Assembly (NCBI GenBank): GCA_028117185.1 | Contig: JAOHHD010000019.1 | Location: 1-29,906, forward strand | DNA from: Luminiphilus sp. | GTDB taxonomy: Bacteria; Pseudomonadota; Gammaproteobacteria; Pseudomonadales; Halieaceae | DNA: 29,906 bases | Reading direction: 5' to 3' | Part shown: one piece after another, positions 7,693 to 16,775 of the stretch | Layout of the letters: every line of letters starts with the position of its first letter | How positions within the stretch are numbered: position 1 is the stretch's first letter | Made by a program: the position numbers and the translations under genes | Notes under the pieces: model-generated | Seen by the model: the letters and a program-made list of their open reading frames with translations, nothing else | Told to the model about the DNA's origin: nothing | Databases searched by the model: none

Positions 7693-9945
7693 GTGATGAT
7701 GCCACTGCGAGATCGAGATCTGGCGGCATTACTGCTAGGCGCAGGTGGGAGTTTAGTGCTGCCTGAGCCGCTCTGGGGATTAGGAGCAGCGATATTAATG
7801 CCCGCGGCTGCTCGTTGCCGCACGATCCCCTTGTTTGCATGGCTGGTCGGACTGATCTTGGGTGCATTAAACGGTGTGATGTGGCACGAGGCACGACTGC
7901 CCGAAGCCTGCATTCGACAAGAGCAAACGATCATCGGTCGCATCGCAACACTGCCTCGCTGGCAGCAATTGATGGCGGACCAGTGGCAAGTGAGTGCCGA
8001 GCTAGATCGCGTGGTTGTCGGTGAGTCGCGTTGTCAGGGGCCCCAGCGGTTATGGGTCCGTCAGTACTTGACGAACAAAGAGCGGCACAAGGCGATGCGT
8101 TACGGCACCACCGTAACGGGCCCTGTTCAGTTGAAACCATTACCCAGTCAATGGAACCCGGGAAGCTTGCCTGATCAGGCTCGATTTGCCAGCCGTAGTG
8201 TCGATGCGAGCGGGAGTTTGAAAGGCGAGTGGCAAATACTGGAGGAGCCCAGTCTTCTCCATCAATTTAGGTCGAGAAGATTAGCGGCATGGTCTGAGAG
8301 GGTAGGGGAAGGCTGGGTTATTTTGCGCGCACTGGTATTGGGCGATGCCCGAGCCATTGATCGTGACAGTTGGCGCGATTTTCGTCACTTAGGCGTTGTT
8401 CATATTCTTGTCATCAGCGGATTACATATTGGTTTATTGGCGGCAATGTGTCAGCTGATCTTGGGATTGCCGCGTCGATTATTCACCTTCCGCGGCGAGT
8501 GCGGTCGAGGCCGCTTTATTGCCATTGCCGTGCTCCTGATCACGGGCGTTTATGCGATGTTGGTCGGTGCCACATTGCCGGTCACCCGGGCTTACTTAAT
8601 GCTCGCGATGACGCAGGTACCCACAATTCTCGGGTGGTCAACGCGGGGTCATAGGGCGTTGTTGCTCACCTTGGTCGCGATGGTGCTGTGGAACCCTCGC
8701 GTGTTATTGGGCGCTAGCTTCTGGCTAAGTGCCTCTGCGACGTGGCTGCTCGTCTGTGGGTTGCGAGGGAATCGAGGAATCTTCGGCTTGGCTGCCTTGC
8801 AAGTGCAAATGGTGCTGTTTACGACGCCACTGACGCTTTTTTGGTTCGGTGAGGCCAGCTGGTTAGGCGTTGCGACCAACCTAGTGTTAGTACCACTGGT
8901 GACGATGGTGATGGTGCCGCTGGGGTTGATCGGACTTGTTCTGTCAGAGTGGTTGCCGTCTATCGCGGAGCAACTGTGGTGGATCTGTCGAGTCACCTGG
9001 GAATCCTTAGCACCTGGTCTTGCTATCGTGCTCTCCTATTGTCGGTCGATCGGTGTGATTCAGAGTGGCCTGGGTTGGATTGGGTTTGCGATGGGCGTGT
9101 TGGCGATCGGGCTATGGGCTCATTACCCTCGATGCGCCATGGTGCTGCTGTTGGCCACTGCACTGAGTGTGATTGACGTTAATGAGGCAGGTGAAGGTGT
9201 CACACTGACAGTGCTCGATGTCGGACAAGGTCTGGCTGTGTTGGTGCAGTCGAGAGATCGCAGCTTGCTCTATGACACGGGGGATGGGAGACCGGATCAG
9301 CTCACGCAGGCTGACAAAGTCCTGCTACCTTATTTAAGGCTTAGCGGTATCGATGCACTCGATACCGTCATTATCAGTCACGGTGATCGCGATCATAGCG
9401 GTGGGCTGGAGGTAATACGGCATCATATTCCCATCGGGCGTCATCTGGGCTTCGCTGGCGAACCGTGTCGCAATGGCGAGCGGTGGCGCTGGGAGTTGGT
9501 CGAATTTCTTATCCTGAATGGCACCGGGCAAGACGAATTGAGTCGCAACGACGAATCGTGTGCGCTCTTGATCAGTACGGCCGAGACTCGGGTGCTCGTG
9601 CTCGGCGATATGTCATCGACTAGAGAAAGAGAGTTAGTTTTGTTTTGGCGAGACGTATTAGCGGCCACTCACCTTGTGGTGGCGCATCATGGCAGTCGAT
9701 TCTCAACGAGTTACGCGTTGTTAAAGTGGGCGCGACCCGCTTGGGCCCTGGTCAGCGCCGGTTTCGCCAATGCCTTCGGTCATCCTCATAAAGAGGTGTT
9801 AATGCGAATAGCGCAGGCAGGAGAGGCGGTTGTCTTAAATACTGCCACTGATGGTGCATTAGTCCTGCGACTTGATCAGGGGGCTGGCGCAGCGCCAGCG
9901 CGCCAGCGGTCTCGCTGGTCGCCCTATTGGTTGGCTTTGCCCTAG
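7693..9945 (+). CDS. comEC: ComEC/Rec2-family DNA uptake channel protein
   Basis: A 750-residue polytopic inner-membrane protein. ComEC moves single-stranded DNA into the cytoplasm during natural transformation. The N-terminal region has several helices. The competence domain contains VHILVISGLHIGLLAAM at about residues 236-252. The C-terminal metallo-beta-lactamase-like domain shows LDVGQGLAVLV, SHGDRDHSGG, LVLGDMSS and VAHHGSRFSTS, so the nuclease-like metal site appears complete. The start is uncertain among GTG 7693, ATG 7696 and ATG 7699. No other competence gene is in the window, so actual transformability cannot be judged. Confidence 0.95.
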   Translation: MMMPLRDRDLAALLLGAGGSLVLPEPLWGLGAAILMPAAARCRTIPLFAWLVGLILGALNGVMWHEARLPEACIRQEQTIIGRIATLPRWQQLMADQWQVSAELDRVVVGESRCQGPQRLWVRQYLTNKERHKAMRYGTTVTGPVQLKPLPSQWNPGSLPDQARFASRSVDASGSLKGEWQILEEPSLLHQFRSRRLAAWSERVGEGWVILRALVLGDARAIDRDSWRDFRHLGVVHILVISGLHIGLLAAMCQLILGLPRRLFTFRGECGRGRFIAIAVLLITGVYAMLVGATLPVTRAYLMLAMTQVPTILGWSTRGHRALLLTLVAMVLWNPRVLLGASFWLSASATWLLVCGLRGNRGIFGLAALQVQMVLFTTPLTLFWFGEASWLGVATNLVLVPLVTMVMVPLGLIGLVLSEWLPSIAEQLWWICRVTWESLAPGLAIVLSYCRSIGVIQSGLGWIGFAMGVLAIGLWAHYPRCAMVLLLATALSVIDVNEAGEGVTLTVLDVGQGLAVLVQSRDRSLLYDTGDGRPDQLTQADKVLLPYLRLSGIDALDTVIISHGDRDHSGGLEVIRHHIPIGRHLGFAGEPCRNGERWRWELVEFLILNGTGQDELSRNDESCALLISTAETRVLVLGDMSSTRERELVLFWRDVLAATHLVVAHHGSRFSTSYALLKWARPAWALVSAGFANAFGHPHKEVLMRIAQAGEAVVLNTATDGALVLRLDQGAGAAPARQRSRWSPYWLALP

Positions 9946-10048
9946 TGTGATGTGAGCATCCCAGTTGTGCGCTCGATACGATTCTGAGCCCTCGCGGCGG
10001 CAGTGGTGGGTAACCAGAGCGGAAACATTGGGCAGCTTTCACAAAGCA
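9946..10048. other. Intergenic stretch after comEC, no recognisable gene
   Basis: About 100 bp between the comEC stop and the exbD remnant. All three + frames were read. None gives ExbB or the ExbD membrane helix, and no promoter or hairpin with a T run stands out. It probably contains the junction of the deletion that removed exbB and the start of exbD. Confidence 0.5.
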
Positions 10049-10286
10049 AATCATCGATTTAAACAGTGATGCAGCCGGTAATATGTCATTGAACGATAAG
10101 CCTATTTCCGGCGATGCTGAGCCGCATCAGTGTGTGCTATAGATATGACTGGGTGGCAATACGGACATTTCTATGGTCTTGTTGGCTGGCGCAATGACCC
10201 CACATCAGTTTGTGGTGTTTGTGATAGACGTGGCGAGACAATTGAATCGCTTGCGTCTGGCCACGGCGACTAACGTTAAGCCGTAA
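10049..10286 (+). pseudogene. exbD: Decayed exbD (TolR/ExbD biopolymer transport protein), C-terminal remnant
   Basis: The 341-bp gap between comEC and msbA has no intact gene. Read in a single frame from about 10050 it gives IIDLNSDAAGNMSLNDKPIS, two in-frame stops (TAG 10140, TGA 10146), then GGNTDISMVLLAGAMTPHQ and FVVFVIDVARQLNRLRLATA before a TAA at 10284-10286. This is the periplasmic half of an ExbD: the 'lDadGn..lNg.pi' strand, the 'vlradartpHq.vv.vmD' block and the final '.rl.lAT' strand. Spacing between the blocks is kept, so the stops look like point changes (CAG to TAG, CGA to TGA). The start, the membrane helix and any exbB are missing. Many relatives have exbB-exbD at this site between comEC and lpxK. 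Confidence 0.78.
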
Positions 10287-10288
10287 TT

Positions 10289-10293
10289 GGGAG
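10289..10293 (+). promoter_or_regulatory. Ribosome binding site that sets the msbA start
   Basis: GGGAG lies 5 nt before GTG 10299 and favours that start over the in-frame TTG at 10287, which has no ribosome site. It begins 3 nt after the exbD-remnant stop codon. Confidence 0.6.
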
Positions 10294-10298
10294 TATGC

Positions 10299-12119
10299 GT
10301 GAAGACCTCAGCAGGCAAAGAAAATGATTGGGCACTCTACCGGCGTCTGCTGGCCTATGTGACGCAGTACACGGGCGTATTCGTGCTCAGTATCATCGGC
10401 TTTCTGGCGTATTCTCTCGCCAATGTCTTACTCGCCGACCTGACCCAATTCCTCCTCGATTCTCTCGGCGATGCGCCTCAAATAGGGATTGGGTTCGTGT
10501 CGCAAGCGGCTCACTGGATGTGGCCGCAAGGTGATAAAGGTGCGGTTGAATATGCGCGTATTGCTGTGCCCGTCGCCGCGATCGCGTTGTCGCTGCTGCG
10601 CGCGAGTGGCTACTTTTTCGGCAACTACTTTATGAACATTGTTGCCAGAGGCGTTGTGCACTATCTGCGTGTAGAGGTGTTCGGTGCGCTGATCCGCGCG
10701 CCGAAGCAGTATATGGATCGCCATACCCATGGAGAACTCGTTTCTAAGCTCACTTTTAATGTTGAGCAAGTCAGTGGCGCATCTTCCGACGCGCTGAAAA
10801 CGATACTGAGAGATGGTCTGACGGTGATCGCGCTAATTGCTTACATGCTTTATTTGAATTGGAAGTTGACCATGGTGTTCTTTGCTATCGCACCGCTGCT
10901 TGCCGGCGTCGTAGTGATAGTGGGCCGTCATTTCAGGCGTTATAGTCGCCGCATTCAGGAATCAATGGGTGAGGTGACGCAACTGAGCACCGAAACCATG
11001 AATGCCTTTGAAGAAATCAGAATGTTTGCTGCCACTGAACAGCAGAACCAGCGCTTTATTCAGGCCAGTCAGGTCAACCGGATACAGAGTCTGAAGCTTG
11101 CCTTTGTTCAGGCAATTTCTACTCCGATAGCACAAATTTTATTGGCGATCGCGCTGGGTGCACTGTTTTGGGTTGCCCTTGATCCGATCATTCTCAGTGG
11201 GTTTTCACCTGGCTCCTTAGTCGCTTTTATCGCAGCAGCGACGCAGCTGGGTAAGCCCATTCGGACCCTGACAAATGTGCAGAGTATTATTCAGCGAGGC
11301 CTTGCGGCTGCCGAGGATCTTTTTGCTCAGATCGATACTGAGCCCGAGGCAGATAACGGGACGTTATCCTTGGCGCGTGCGAGCGGTGATATCGAGTTCA
11401 ACCAGGTGAGCTTCGCTTATCCTGAGTCAGATCGCAGTGTGCTAAATGAGGTCAACCTTCATATCCCGGCAGGCGCAATGGTGGCGTTTGTGGGCCGCTC
11501 AGGCGCAGGAAAAACCAGCTTGATTCAGCTACTGAGTCGTTTTTATGCACCCACTACAGGACAAATACGGCTCGACGGTCAGCCGATAGAAGCGTTTAAA
11601 CTGGCAGATTATCGTCAGCAGTTTGCGCTGGTATCTCAGCGAGTAGTGCTTTTTAGCGATACGATTCGAGCCAATATTGCTTTTGGCCAGGGCGATGCAG
11701 TCACCGATGAGGCGATTCAGTTAGCCTTGGAGGCAGCGCATGCAAGTGTGTTTGTGGAGGCGCTCCCACAGGGCATCGACACTGTTTTGGGCGATGGTGG
11801 CGGTGGCTTATCGGGTGGGCAGCGACAGCGACTGGCGATTGCGCGAGCAGTACTGAAAGATGCCCCGATATTAGTCTTGGATGAAGCCACGTCCGCGCTC
11901 GATAACGAGTCGGAGGCCGGGATTCAGGCGTCTCTGGAGCGCGCCTCGGCCGGTCGTACCACCTTAGTGATTGCGCACCGCCTGTCTACGGTAGAGCGTG
12001 CCGACATGATTGTGGTGATGGACGAGGGACGCATTGTAGCGACCGGTGCACACAGCGATCTAATCAGCAATGATGGACTGTATGCAGATCTTTATCGGCA
12101 GGGATTTGCGGCCTTATGA
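10299..12119 (+). CDS. msbA: Lipid A export ABC transporter MsbA (ATP-binding/permease)
   Basis: About 606 residues, a half-transporter that flips core-lipid A across the inner membrane. The N-terminal half carries six membrane helices. The C-terminal ATPase has Walker A GRSGAGKTS (about 399-407), signature LSGGQRQR (from 504), Walker B ILVLDEAT (ending near 530) and the H-loop in IAHRLST. The GTG at 10299 is chosen because GGGAG lies 5 nt upstream and the product starts like MsbA shortly before the conserved WALYRRLLAYV. A TTG at 10287 would add four residues. The stop overlaps lpxK as ATGA. Pairing with lpxK and kdsB supports MsbA over a generic exporter. Confidence 0.92.
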   Translation: MKTSAGKENDWALYRRLLAYVTQYTGVFVLSIIGFLAYSLANVLLADLTQFLLDSLGDAPQIGIGFVSQAAHWMWPQGDKGAVEYARIAVPVAAIALSLLRASGYFFGNYFMNIVARGVVHYLRVEVFGALIRAPKQYMDRHTHGELVSKLTFNVEQVSGASSDALKTILRDGLTVIALIAYMLYLNWKLTMVFFAIAPLLAGVVVIVGRHFRRYSRRIQESMGEVTQLSTETMNAFEEIRMFAATEQQNQRFIQASQVNRIQSLKLAFVQAISTPIAQILLAIALGALFWVALDPIILSGFSPGSLVAFIAAATQLGKPIRTLTNVQSIIQRGLAAAEDLFAQIDTEPEADNGTLSLARASGDIEFNQVSFAYPESDRSVLNEVNLHIPAGAMVAFVGRSGAGKTSLIQLLSRFYAPTTGQIRLDGQPIEAFKLADYRQQFALVSQRVVLFSDTIRANIAFGQGDAVTDEAIQLALEAAHASVFVEALPQGIDTVLGDGGGGLSGGQRQRLAIARAVLKDAPILVLDEATSALDNESEAGIQASLERASAGRTTLVIAHRLSTVERADMIVVMDEGRIVATGAHSDLISNDGLYADLYRQGFAAL

Positions 12120-13123
12120 CCGCTTTACGCGGTGTATTGGAGCGGGGCCTCAACGCTATTTGGTATCGCAACAGCGTTTTATCCTGGTGTCTGCTGCCGC
12201 TATCGCTGCTCGTCCGGTGGGCGGTAAAGCGGCGTCGTGATCAATCACCGGAGAAAGGAGCAACGCCTGACGGTGTCATGGTCATTGTCATAGGTGGATT
12301 GACCGTCGGGGGAACCGGTAAAACCCCGGTGCTGATCGCATTGGGCCGTTGGTTGCGACACTGTGGTTATCGAGTCGGGGTTATTAGCCGCGGCTATCGC
12401 AGTCAGACCTCCGGCGAAGCGCGTCAGGTGGTGTCGAGTGACGACTCTGCATGCGTCGGTGATGAGCCACTGCTGATTAAGCGAGCGCTAGATGTGCCCG
12501 TTGTGATAGGGCGAGATCGGCGCCAGGCGCTCGATCTGCTCATTCACGATAACGCGGTTGATATTGTGCTATCAGATGATGGGCTGCAGCATTATCAGCT
12601 GCCAAGAGACTTAGAGATTGTGGTGCTCGACGCGCAAAGAGGCTTGGGTAATGGTCGGCTGTTGCCAGCAGGACCGTTGCGAGAGCCGCGGGAGCGACTG
12701 ACTGAAGTGGACTGGATATTGGAGCGCAATAGTGGTGACGCCAATCGAGGCTTTGAGTATCAGATTACTGGGGCGCGTCACCTCGCATCGGGTCGTCTCG
12801 TATTATGGTCAGATTGTCTGTCGCAGTGGGGTGAGCAAACGCTCGCGGCAATCACTGCGCTGGGGCAGCCTGAGCAATTTTTTCACATGCTCACTACCCA
12901 AGGACTGACGGTTAATAGGCTGTCCTTGCCAGACCACGACATCATTCGGCCGCAGCACCTTGAACGCCTTGAAGCGGAGATGATCTTGATTACCGCGAAG
13001 GATGCGATAAAGCTCAGTGGGTCGATCGATAGTAGACTGTGGGTGGTGGAGATCGAGGTGCAACTGCCGGCCGCGTTACTGGCAGGATTACACGATAAAT
13101 TGCCGACGCTGATGCAGGTCTAG
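12116..13123 (+). CDS. lpxK: Tetraacyldisaccharide 4'-kinase LpxK
   Basis: A 335-residue membrane-associated kinase that phosphorylates the 4' position of the lipid A precursor disaccharide. It has a hydrophobic N-terminal segment (about residues 14-35) and a P-loop GGLTVGGTGKTP (60-71) followed by VGVISRGYRS. DDGLQHYQLPRDLEIV near 155 is an LpxK hallmark. Length is close to the family norm. Its ATG overlaps the msbA stop and kdsB begins 7 nt after its TAG, so the three form one operon for lipid A and Kdo supply. Confidence 0.95.
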   Translation: MTALRGVLERGLNAIWYRNSVLSWCLLPLSLLVRWAVKRRRDQSPEKGATPDGVMVIVIGGLTVGGTGKTPVLIALGRWLRHCGYRVGVISRGYRSQTSGEARQVVSSDDSACVGDEPLLIKRALDVPVVIGRDRRQALDLLIHDNAVDIVLSDDGLQHYQLPRDLEIVVLDAQRGLGNGRLLPAGPLREPRERLTEVDWILERNSGDANRGFEYQITGARHLASGRLVLWSDCLSQWGEQTLAAITALGQPEQFFHMLTTQGLTVNRLSLPDHDIIRPQHLERLEAEMILITAKDAIKLSGSIDSRLWVVEIEVQLPAALLAGLHDKLPTLMQV

Positions 13124-13130
13124 GATCCTT

Positions 13131-13865
13131 ATGTTTACAGTTGTTATTCCGGCTCGATATGGTTCGACTCGACTACCGGGTAAGGCATTGCTGCGCATTA
13201 ACGATAAGCCGATGATAGCGTGGGTCTGGGAGCAAGCGATGCGCGCCGGTGCGGCTCGTGTTTGCATTGCAACTGACGATGCTCGCATTCGTGATGAGAT
13301 GGTGGGACGCGGTGCAGAGGTGCTGATGACAGACGCGGCGCATACCTCAGGAACCGACCGATTAGCTGAGGTGGTTCAACAGCTATCCCTCGCTGACGAT
13401 TCGATTATTGTAAACTTACAGGGGGACGAGCCCCTGATGCCGGTCGCTAATATTCAGCGAGTGGCGGCGATGTTGTCCGAGCAAGCCAATGCCGACATGG
13501 CGACCCTAATGGAGCCGCTCGCAATCGAAGAAGCCGACAAGGCGTCGGTGGTCAAGGTGGTTGTCAGCGAGACGGGGCGCGCGCTGTACTTTTCCCGTGC
13601 CGCGATTCCGAGTCGGCGCGATGATAGCGTGGCCGCCGTGAGTCATCGTCATATAGGGCTATATGCTTATCGTGCTCATTTTTTACTGCGTTTTGTGAGT
13701 TGGCCTCCGGCGTCCATTGAGCAAAGTGAGTCACTAGAACAGTTGAGAGCCTTAGCGCATGACGCCCACATTCAGGTCGAACTGGCACCGGAGAGGGCGC
13801 CGATAGGAGTAGATACTCAAGAAGACCTCGACGTCATTAAGCAGTTATTAACGGATGGTGAGTGA
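13131..13865 (+). CDS. kdsB: 3-deoxy-manno-octulosonate cytidylyltransferase (CMP-Kdo synthetase)
   Basis: A 244-residue cytoplasmic enzyme that activates Kdo with CTP for attachment to lipid A. Visible motifs are IPARYGSTRLPGKAL (6-20), IATDDARI (47-54), NLQGDEPLMP (95-104) and HIGLYAYRAHFLLRF. Length is typical. It follows lpxK by 7 nt and overlaps the start of murB by 11 nt. Confidence 0.97.
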   Translation: MFTVVIPARYGSTRLPGKALLRINDKPMIAWVWEQAMRAGAARVCIATDDARIRDEMVGRGAEVLMTDAAHTSGTDRLAEVVQQLSLADDSIIVNLQGDEPLMPVANIQRVAAMLSEQANADMATLMEPLAIEEADKASVVKVVVSETGRALYFSRAAIPSRRDDSVAAVSHRHIGLYAYRAHFLLRFVSWPPASIEQSESLEQLRALAHDAHIQVELAPERAPIGVDTQEDLDVIKQLLTDGE

Positions 13866-14892
13866 TTCAGTTTTGGATGGCGGGAACCTCTCGGGACTTA
13901 ATACACTTGGGCTAACCGCGCAAGCCGATCGCGTTGTTACCATCACTCATGAGGCGCAACTCGAGCAAGCACTCATCGATGCCCGGCCGTTTGGGTCAAT
14001 GACGGTGCTCGGGGGTGGGAGCAACGTCGTGCTGCATCCCGTGCAGCCCGGCACGGTGCTGGTGATGAACATCAAGGGGCGCGAGCTTCGTGCTGATGAT
14101 GGTAGTCGAGTCGTTCTGCGCATAGGTGCGGGTGAGAATTGGCATGAATTAGTCCTGTGGTGCCACCATCATGGGCTGCATGGTCTCGCTAATTTGGCCC
14201 TGATTCCCGGGTCGGTCGGTGCAGCACCGATTCAGAATATTGGTGCTTATGGTGTGGAGGTCGCGCAGTTCATTCGTGCCGTGCACGTGATTCATCGTGA
14301 GACGTTAGCGACCACAGTACTGTCCCCAGAATCCTGTCAGTTTCGCTACCGTAACAGCTGTTTTAAGCACGAGGAAGGGGCGCAGTGGATCATCACGGCG
14401 GTGGATTTTCAGCTCGATAGAGCAGCGCCGGTCTGCCTCGAGTATCCGGCCTTGAAAGAGCGATTGCAGGTGGCTGACCCCACTCACGACGCCGTCTTGG
14501 CCTGCGTGATGTCGTTGCGGCAGGAAAAGCTACCTGATCCCGTTGTTACCCCTAATGTCGGCAGTTTCTTTAAGAATCCTATTCTCTCTCAGGAAGAGGG
14601 CGACAGGCTGCGTCAAACTGTATTGGGCATGCCGCTCTTTGCGGGGCCTGAAGGAGGCGTGAAGGTCTCGGCTGCTTGGTTGATTGACCAGTTGGGCTGG
14701 CGAGGCGTTGAAAAGCAGGGCGTGAAAGTGTCAGAGGCGCATGCGCTGGTTTTGGTCGGCTGTGGTGCGCAGACCGCGGAGCCTTGGCTTGCCTTGGCGA
14801 CCGAGATCGTTGCCAGCGTCGAAGGCGCTTTCGGTGTGACCCTAGAAATGGAGCCGCGGGTACTGGGTCTCCCCGAGCCTGTTGCGTCCTGA
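13855..14892 (+). CDS. murB: UDP-N-acetylenolpyruvoylglucosamine reductase MurB
   Basis: A 345-residue FAD enzyme that reduces UDP-GlcNAc-enolpyruvate to UDP-MurNAc in peptidoglycan synthesis. It has the FAD-binding loop VLGGGSNVVL (about 52-61), IPGSVGAAPIQNIGAYG (about 119-135) and the catalytic-serine block PNVGSFFKNP with Ser237. Size and motifs fit type I MurB. The ATG at 13855 overlaps kdsB by 11 nt; its TGA shares a base with the uvrC ATG. A kdsB-murB neighbourhood is common in pseudomonads. Confidence 0.96.
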   Translation: MVSDSVLDGGNLSGLNTLGLTAQADRVVTITHEAQLEQALIDARPFGSMTVLGGGSNVVLHPVQPGTVLVMNIKGRELRADDGSRVVLRIGAGENWHELVLWCHHHGLHGLANLALIPGSVGAAPIQNIGAYGVEVAQFIRAVHVIHRETLATTVLSPESCQFRYRNSCFKHEEGAQWIITAVDFQLDRAAPVCLEYPALKERLQVADPTHDAVLACVMSLRQEKLPDPVVTPNVGSFFKNPILSQEEGDRLRQTVLGMPLFAGPEGGVKVSAAWLIDQLGWRGVEKQGVKVSEAHALVLVGCGAQTAEPWLALATEIVASVEGAFGVTLEMEPRVLGLPEPVAS

Positions 14893-16718
14893 TGAGTGAT
14901 TTTGATGCAGAGTCTTACCTCGCGCAGCTGACCTCTCGCCCCGGGGTTTACCAAATGTTTGATCGGGAGGGAGGGCTGCTCTACGTTGGCAAAGCTAAAA
15001 ACCTGAAAAGTCGCGTGACGAGTTACTTTCGCCCGTCGGGCTTGTCGAAAAAAACGATGGCACTAGTCGCCAAGATAGCCAACATTGAGGTGACCGTCAC
15101 CAGCACCGAGCGAGATGCGTTACTGCTCGAGCACAATCTCATTAAGCAGTCTCGCCCCCCCTACAATATCTTGCTAAAAGACGATAAGTCCTACCCTTAT
15201 ATTTACCTGTCTTCTGACGATCGTTGGCCGCGTTTAAGCTTTCATCGCGGCGCTAAACGGCGAAAGGGCACCTACTTTGGGCCCTATCCAAGCTCCGGTG
15301 CAGTGCGATCGACGCTGCATCTGATGCAAAAAGTCTTCAAGGTGCGTCAGTGTCGCGATAGCTATTTTCGCAATCGCTCCCGTCCTTGTTTGCAATATCA
15401 GATCGGGCGGTGCTCGGGACCCTGTGTCGGCCTGGTGTCCGATCAGGATTACCAAGAGCAGGTTGAGAAATCGACATTATTTTTGAACGGTCAATCACAT
15501 GAGCTGATGTCACGTTTGGCAGATGAAATGGAGACTGCCGCCGCGGCATTGGCATACGAGGACGCTGCGGATTTACGCGATCAAATCACCCAATTGCAAA
15601 ATGTACAGTCCACTCAGAGTATCGAGGGTACGCGAGGTGATTTGGATCTGATGGCCGTTTTTACTGAGCATGGCCACGCCTGTATACAAGTTCTTTTCGT
15701 CCGTGAGGCTAGGGTACTAGGAAGTCGTAGCTACTACCCTAATATTCGACTGGATGAGTCGCCCGCCGCTATATTAGAGGCCTTCTTACCTCAGTTTTAT
15801 CTGTCTAGTCAGCAGCAAGTTCCTCAGGAAATTGTCCTCAGTGACCCCATCGATGATCAAAATTTGCTCGAAGAGACGCTGGCAGCCGACTCTGGCCGCA
15901 AGGTGTCCATTAAGCATAGTGTCCGTGATGCGCGTGCACGCTGGTTGCAGATGGCGGTGCAAACTGCGCAAACGAATTTGAGATCGTTTTTAGCCGGAAA
16001 GCAAACGATGGCTGGTCGACTAGAGTCGCTTCGCAGAGCACTAGATCTGGAAAGCATTCCTGTCCGCATGGAGTGTTTTGATATCAGCCATAGCTCTGGT
16101 GAAGCGACCGTCGCATCTTGTGTCGTATTTGATGGCAATGGCGCCCGCAAATCGGATTATCGTAAGTTCAATATTGAGGATATTGCGCCGGGTGATGATT
16201 ATGCTGCGATGCAGCAGGCGCTGGAGCGCCGATACAAGCGTTTGGCCAACGGCGAGGGGCAACTCCCTGATATTTTATTTATTGACGGCGGGAAGGGACA
16301 GGTGAGTCAAGCTCGCCAGGTCTTGGCGACCTATGACATTAGCAGTGTTAAAGTGATTGGTGTGGCCAAGGGAACCACCCGGAAAGCGGGTTTTGAGACG
16401 CTCATCGATGCAGATTCTGGGGCGGAAATGCGTTTACGGGGTGATCACCCGGGTTTGCACCTAATACAGCAGATTCGAGATGAGGCGCATCGGTTCGCTA
16501 TCAGCGGTCACCGCGGCCGCCGCGCGAAGGCGAGAAAGCAGTCCGTTTTAGAGGAGATTCCCGGCGTCGGTGCCAAGCGTCGGCGCGATCTACTGCGCCA
16601 TTTTGGCAGCGCCAAGGCGATTGAGAACGCAGGCATCGAAGAGTTGGCTAAAATTAAGGGGATCAGTGCGACCATTGCAAGGACTATTTATGAGCACCTG
16701 CATACGGTCAATGATTGA
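14892..16718 (+). CDS. uvrC: Excinuclease ABC subunit C
   Basis: A 608-residue nucleotide-excision-repair nuclease, against 610 in E. coli. The GIY-YIG domain starts at residue 18 (GVYQMF, then LYVGKAKNLKSRV). A UVR segment (ALAYEDAADLRDQI) lies near 220. The RNase H-like nuclease domain shows MECFDISHSSGEATV and PDILFIDGGKGQ. The C-terminal helix-hairpin-helix pair contains EEIPGVGAKRRRDLLRHFGS and IKGISATIARTIYEHL. The open frame extends upstream into murB, but ATG 14892 is chosen because homology begins there and it overlaps the murB stop (TGATG). pgsA follows 57 bp later, as in many gammaproteobacteria. Confidence 0.97.
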   Translation: MSDFDAESYLAQLTSRPGVYQMFDREGGLLYVGKAKNLKSRVTSYFRPSGLSKKTMALVAKIANIEVTVTSTERDALLLEHNLIKQSRPPYNILLKDDKSYPYIYLSSDDRWPRLSFHRGAKRRKGTYFGPYPSSGAVRSTLHLMQKVFKVRQCRDSYFRNRSRPCLQYQIGRCSGPCVGLVSDQDYQEQVEKSTLFLNGQSHELMSRLADEMETAAAALAYEDAADLRDQITQLQNVQSTQSIEGTRGDLDLMAVFTEHGHACIQVLFVREARVLGSRSYYPNIRLDESPAAILEAFLPQFYLSSQQQVPQEIVLSDPIDDQNLLEETLAADSGRKVSIKHSVRDARARWLQMAVQTAQTNLRSFLAGKQTMAGRLESLRRALDLESIPVRMECFDISHSSGEATVASCVVFDGNGARKSDYRKFNIEDIAPGDDYAAMQQALERRYKRLANGEGQLPDILFIDGGKGQVSQARQVLATYDISSVKVIGVAKGTTRKAGFETLIDADSGAEMRLRGDHPGLHLIQQIRDEAHRFAISGHRGRRAKARKQSVLEEIPGVGAKRRRDLLRHFGSAKAIENAGIEELAKIKGISATIARTIYEHLHTVND

Positions 16719-16775
16719 CCCACACGAACACGGCACGCTGTGTCAAAATTGAGACCTGTCGACCGGGAGTAATGT

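Noticed and set aside
9884..9898. Inverted repeat CTGGCGC-A-GCGCCAG near the end of comEC as a terminator
   Set aside because: The loop is a single base, there is no T run after it, and it lies in coding sequence.
16706..16720. GGTCAAT-G-ATTGACC palindrome over the uvrC stop as a terminator or operator
   Set aside because: Short AT-containing arms, a one-base centre and no T run; pgsA downstream is usually co-transcribed with uvrC.
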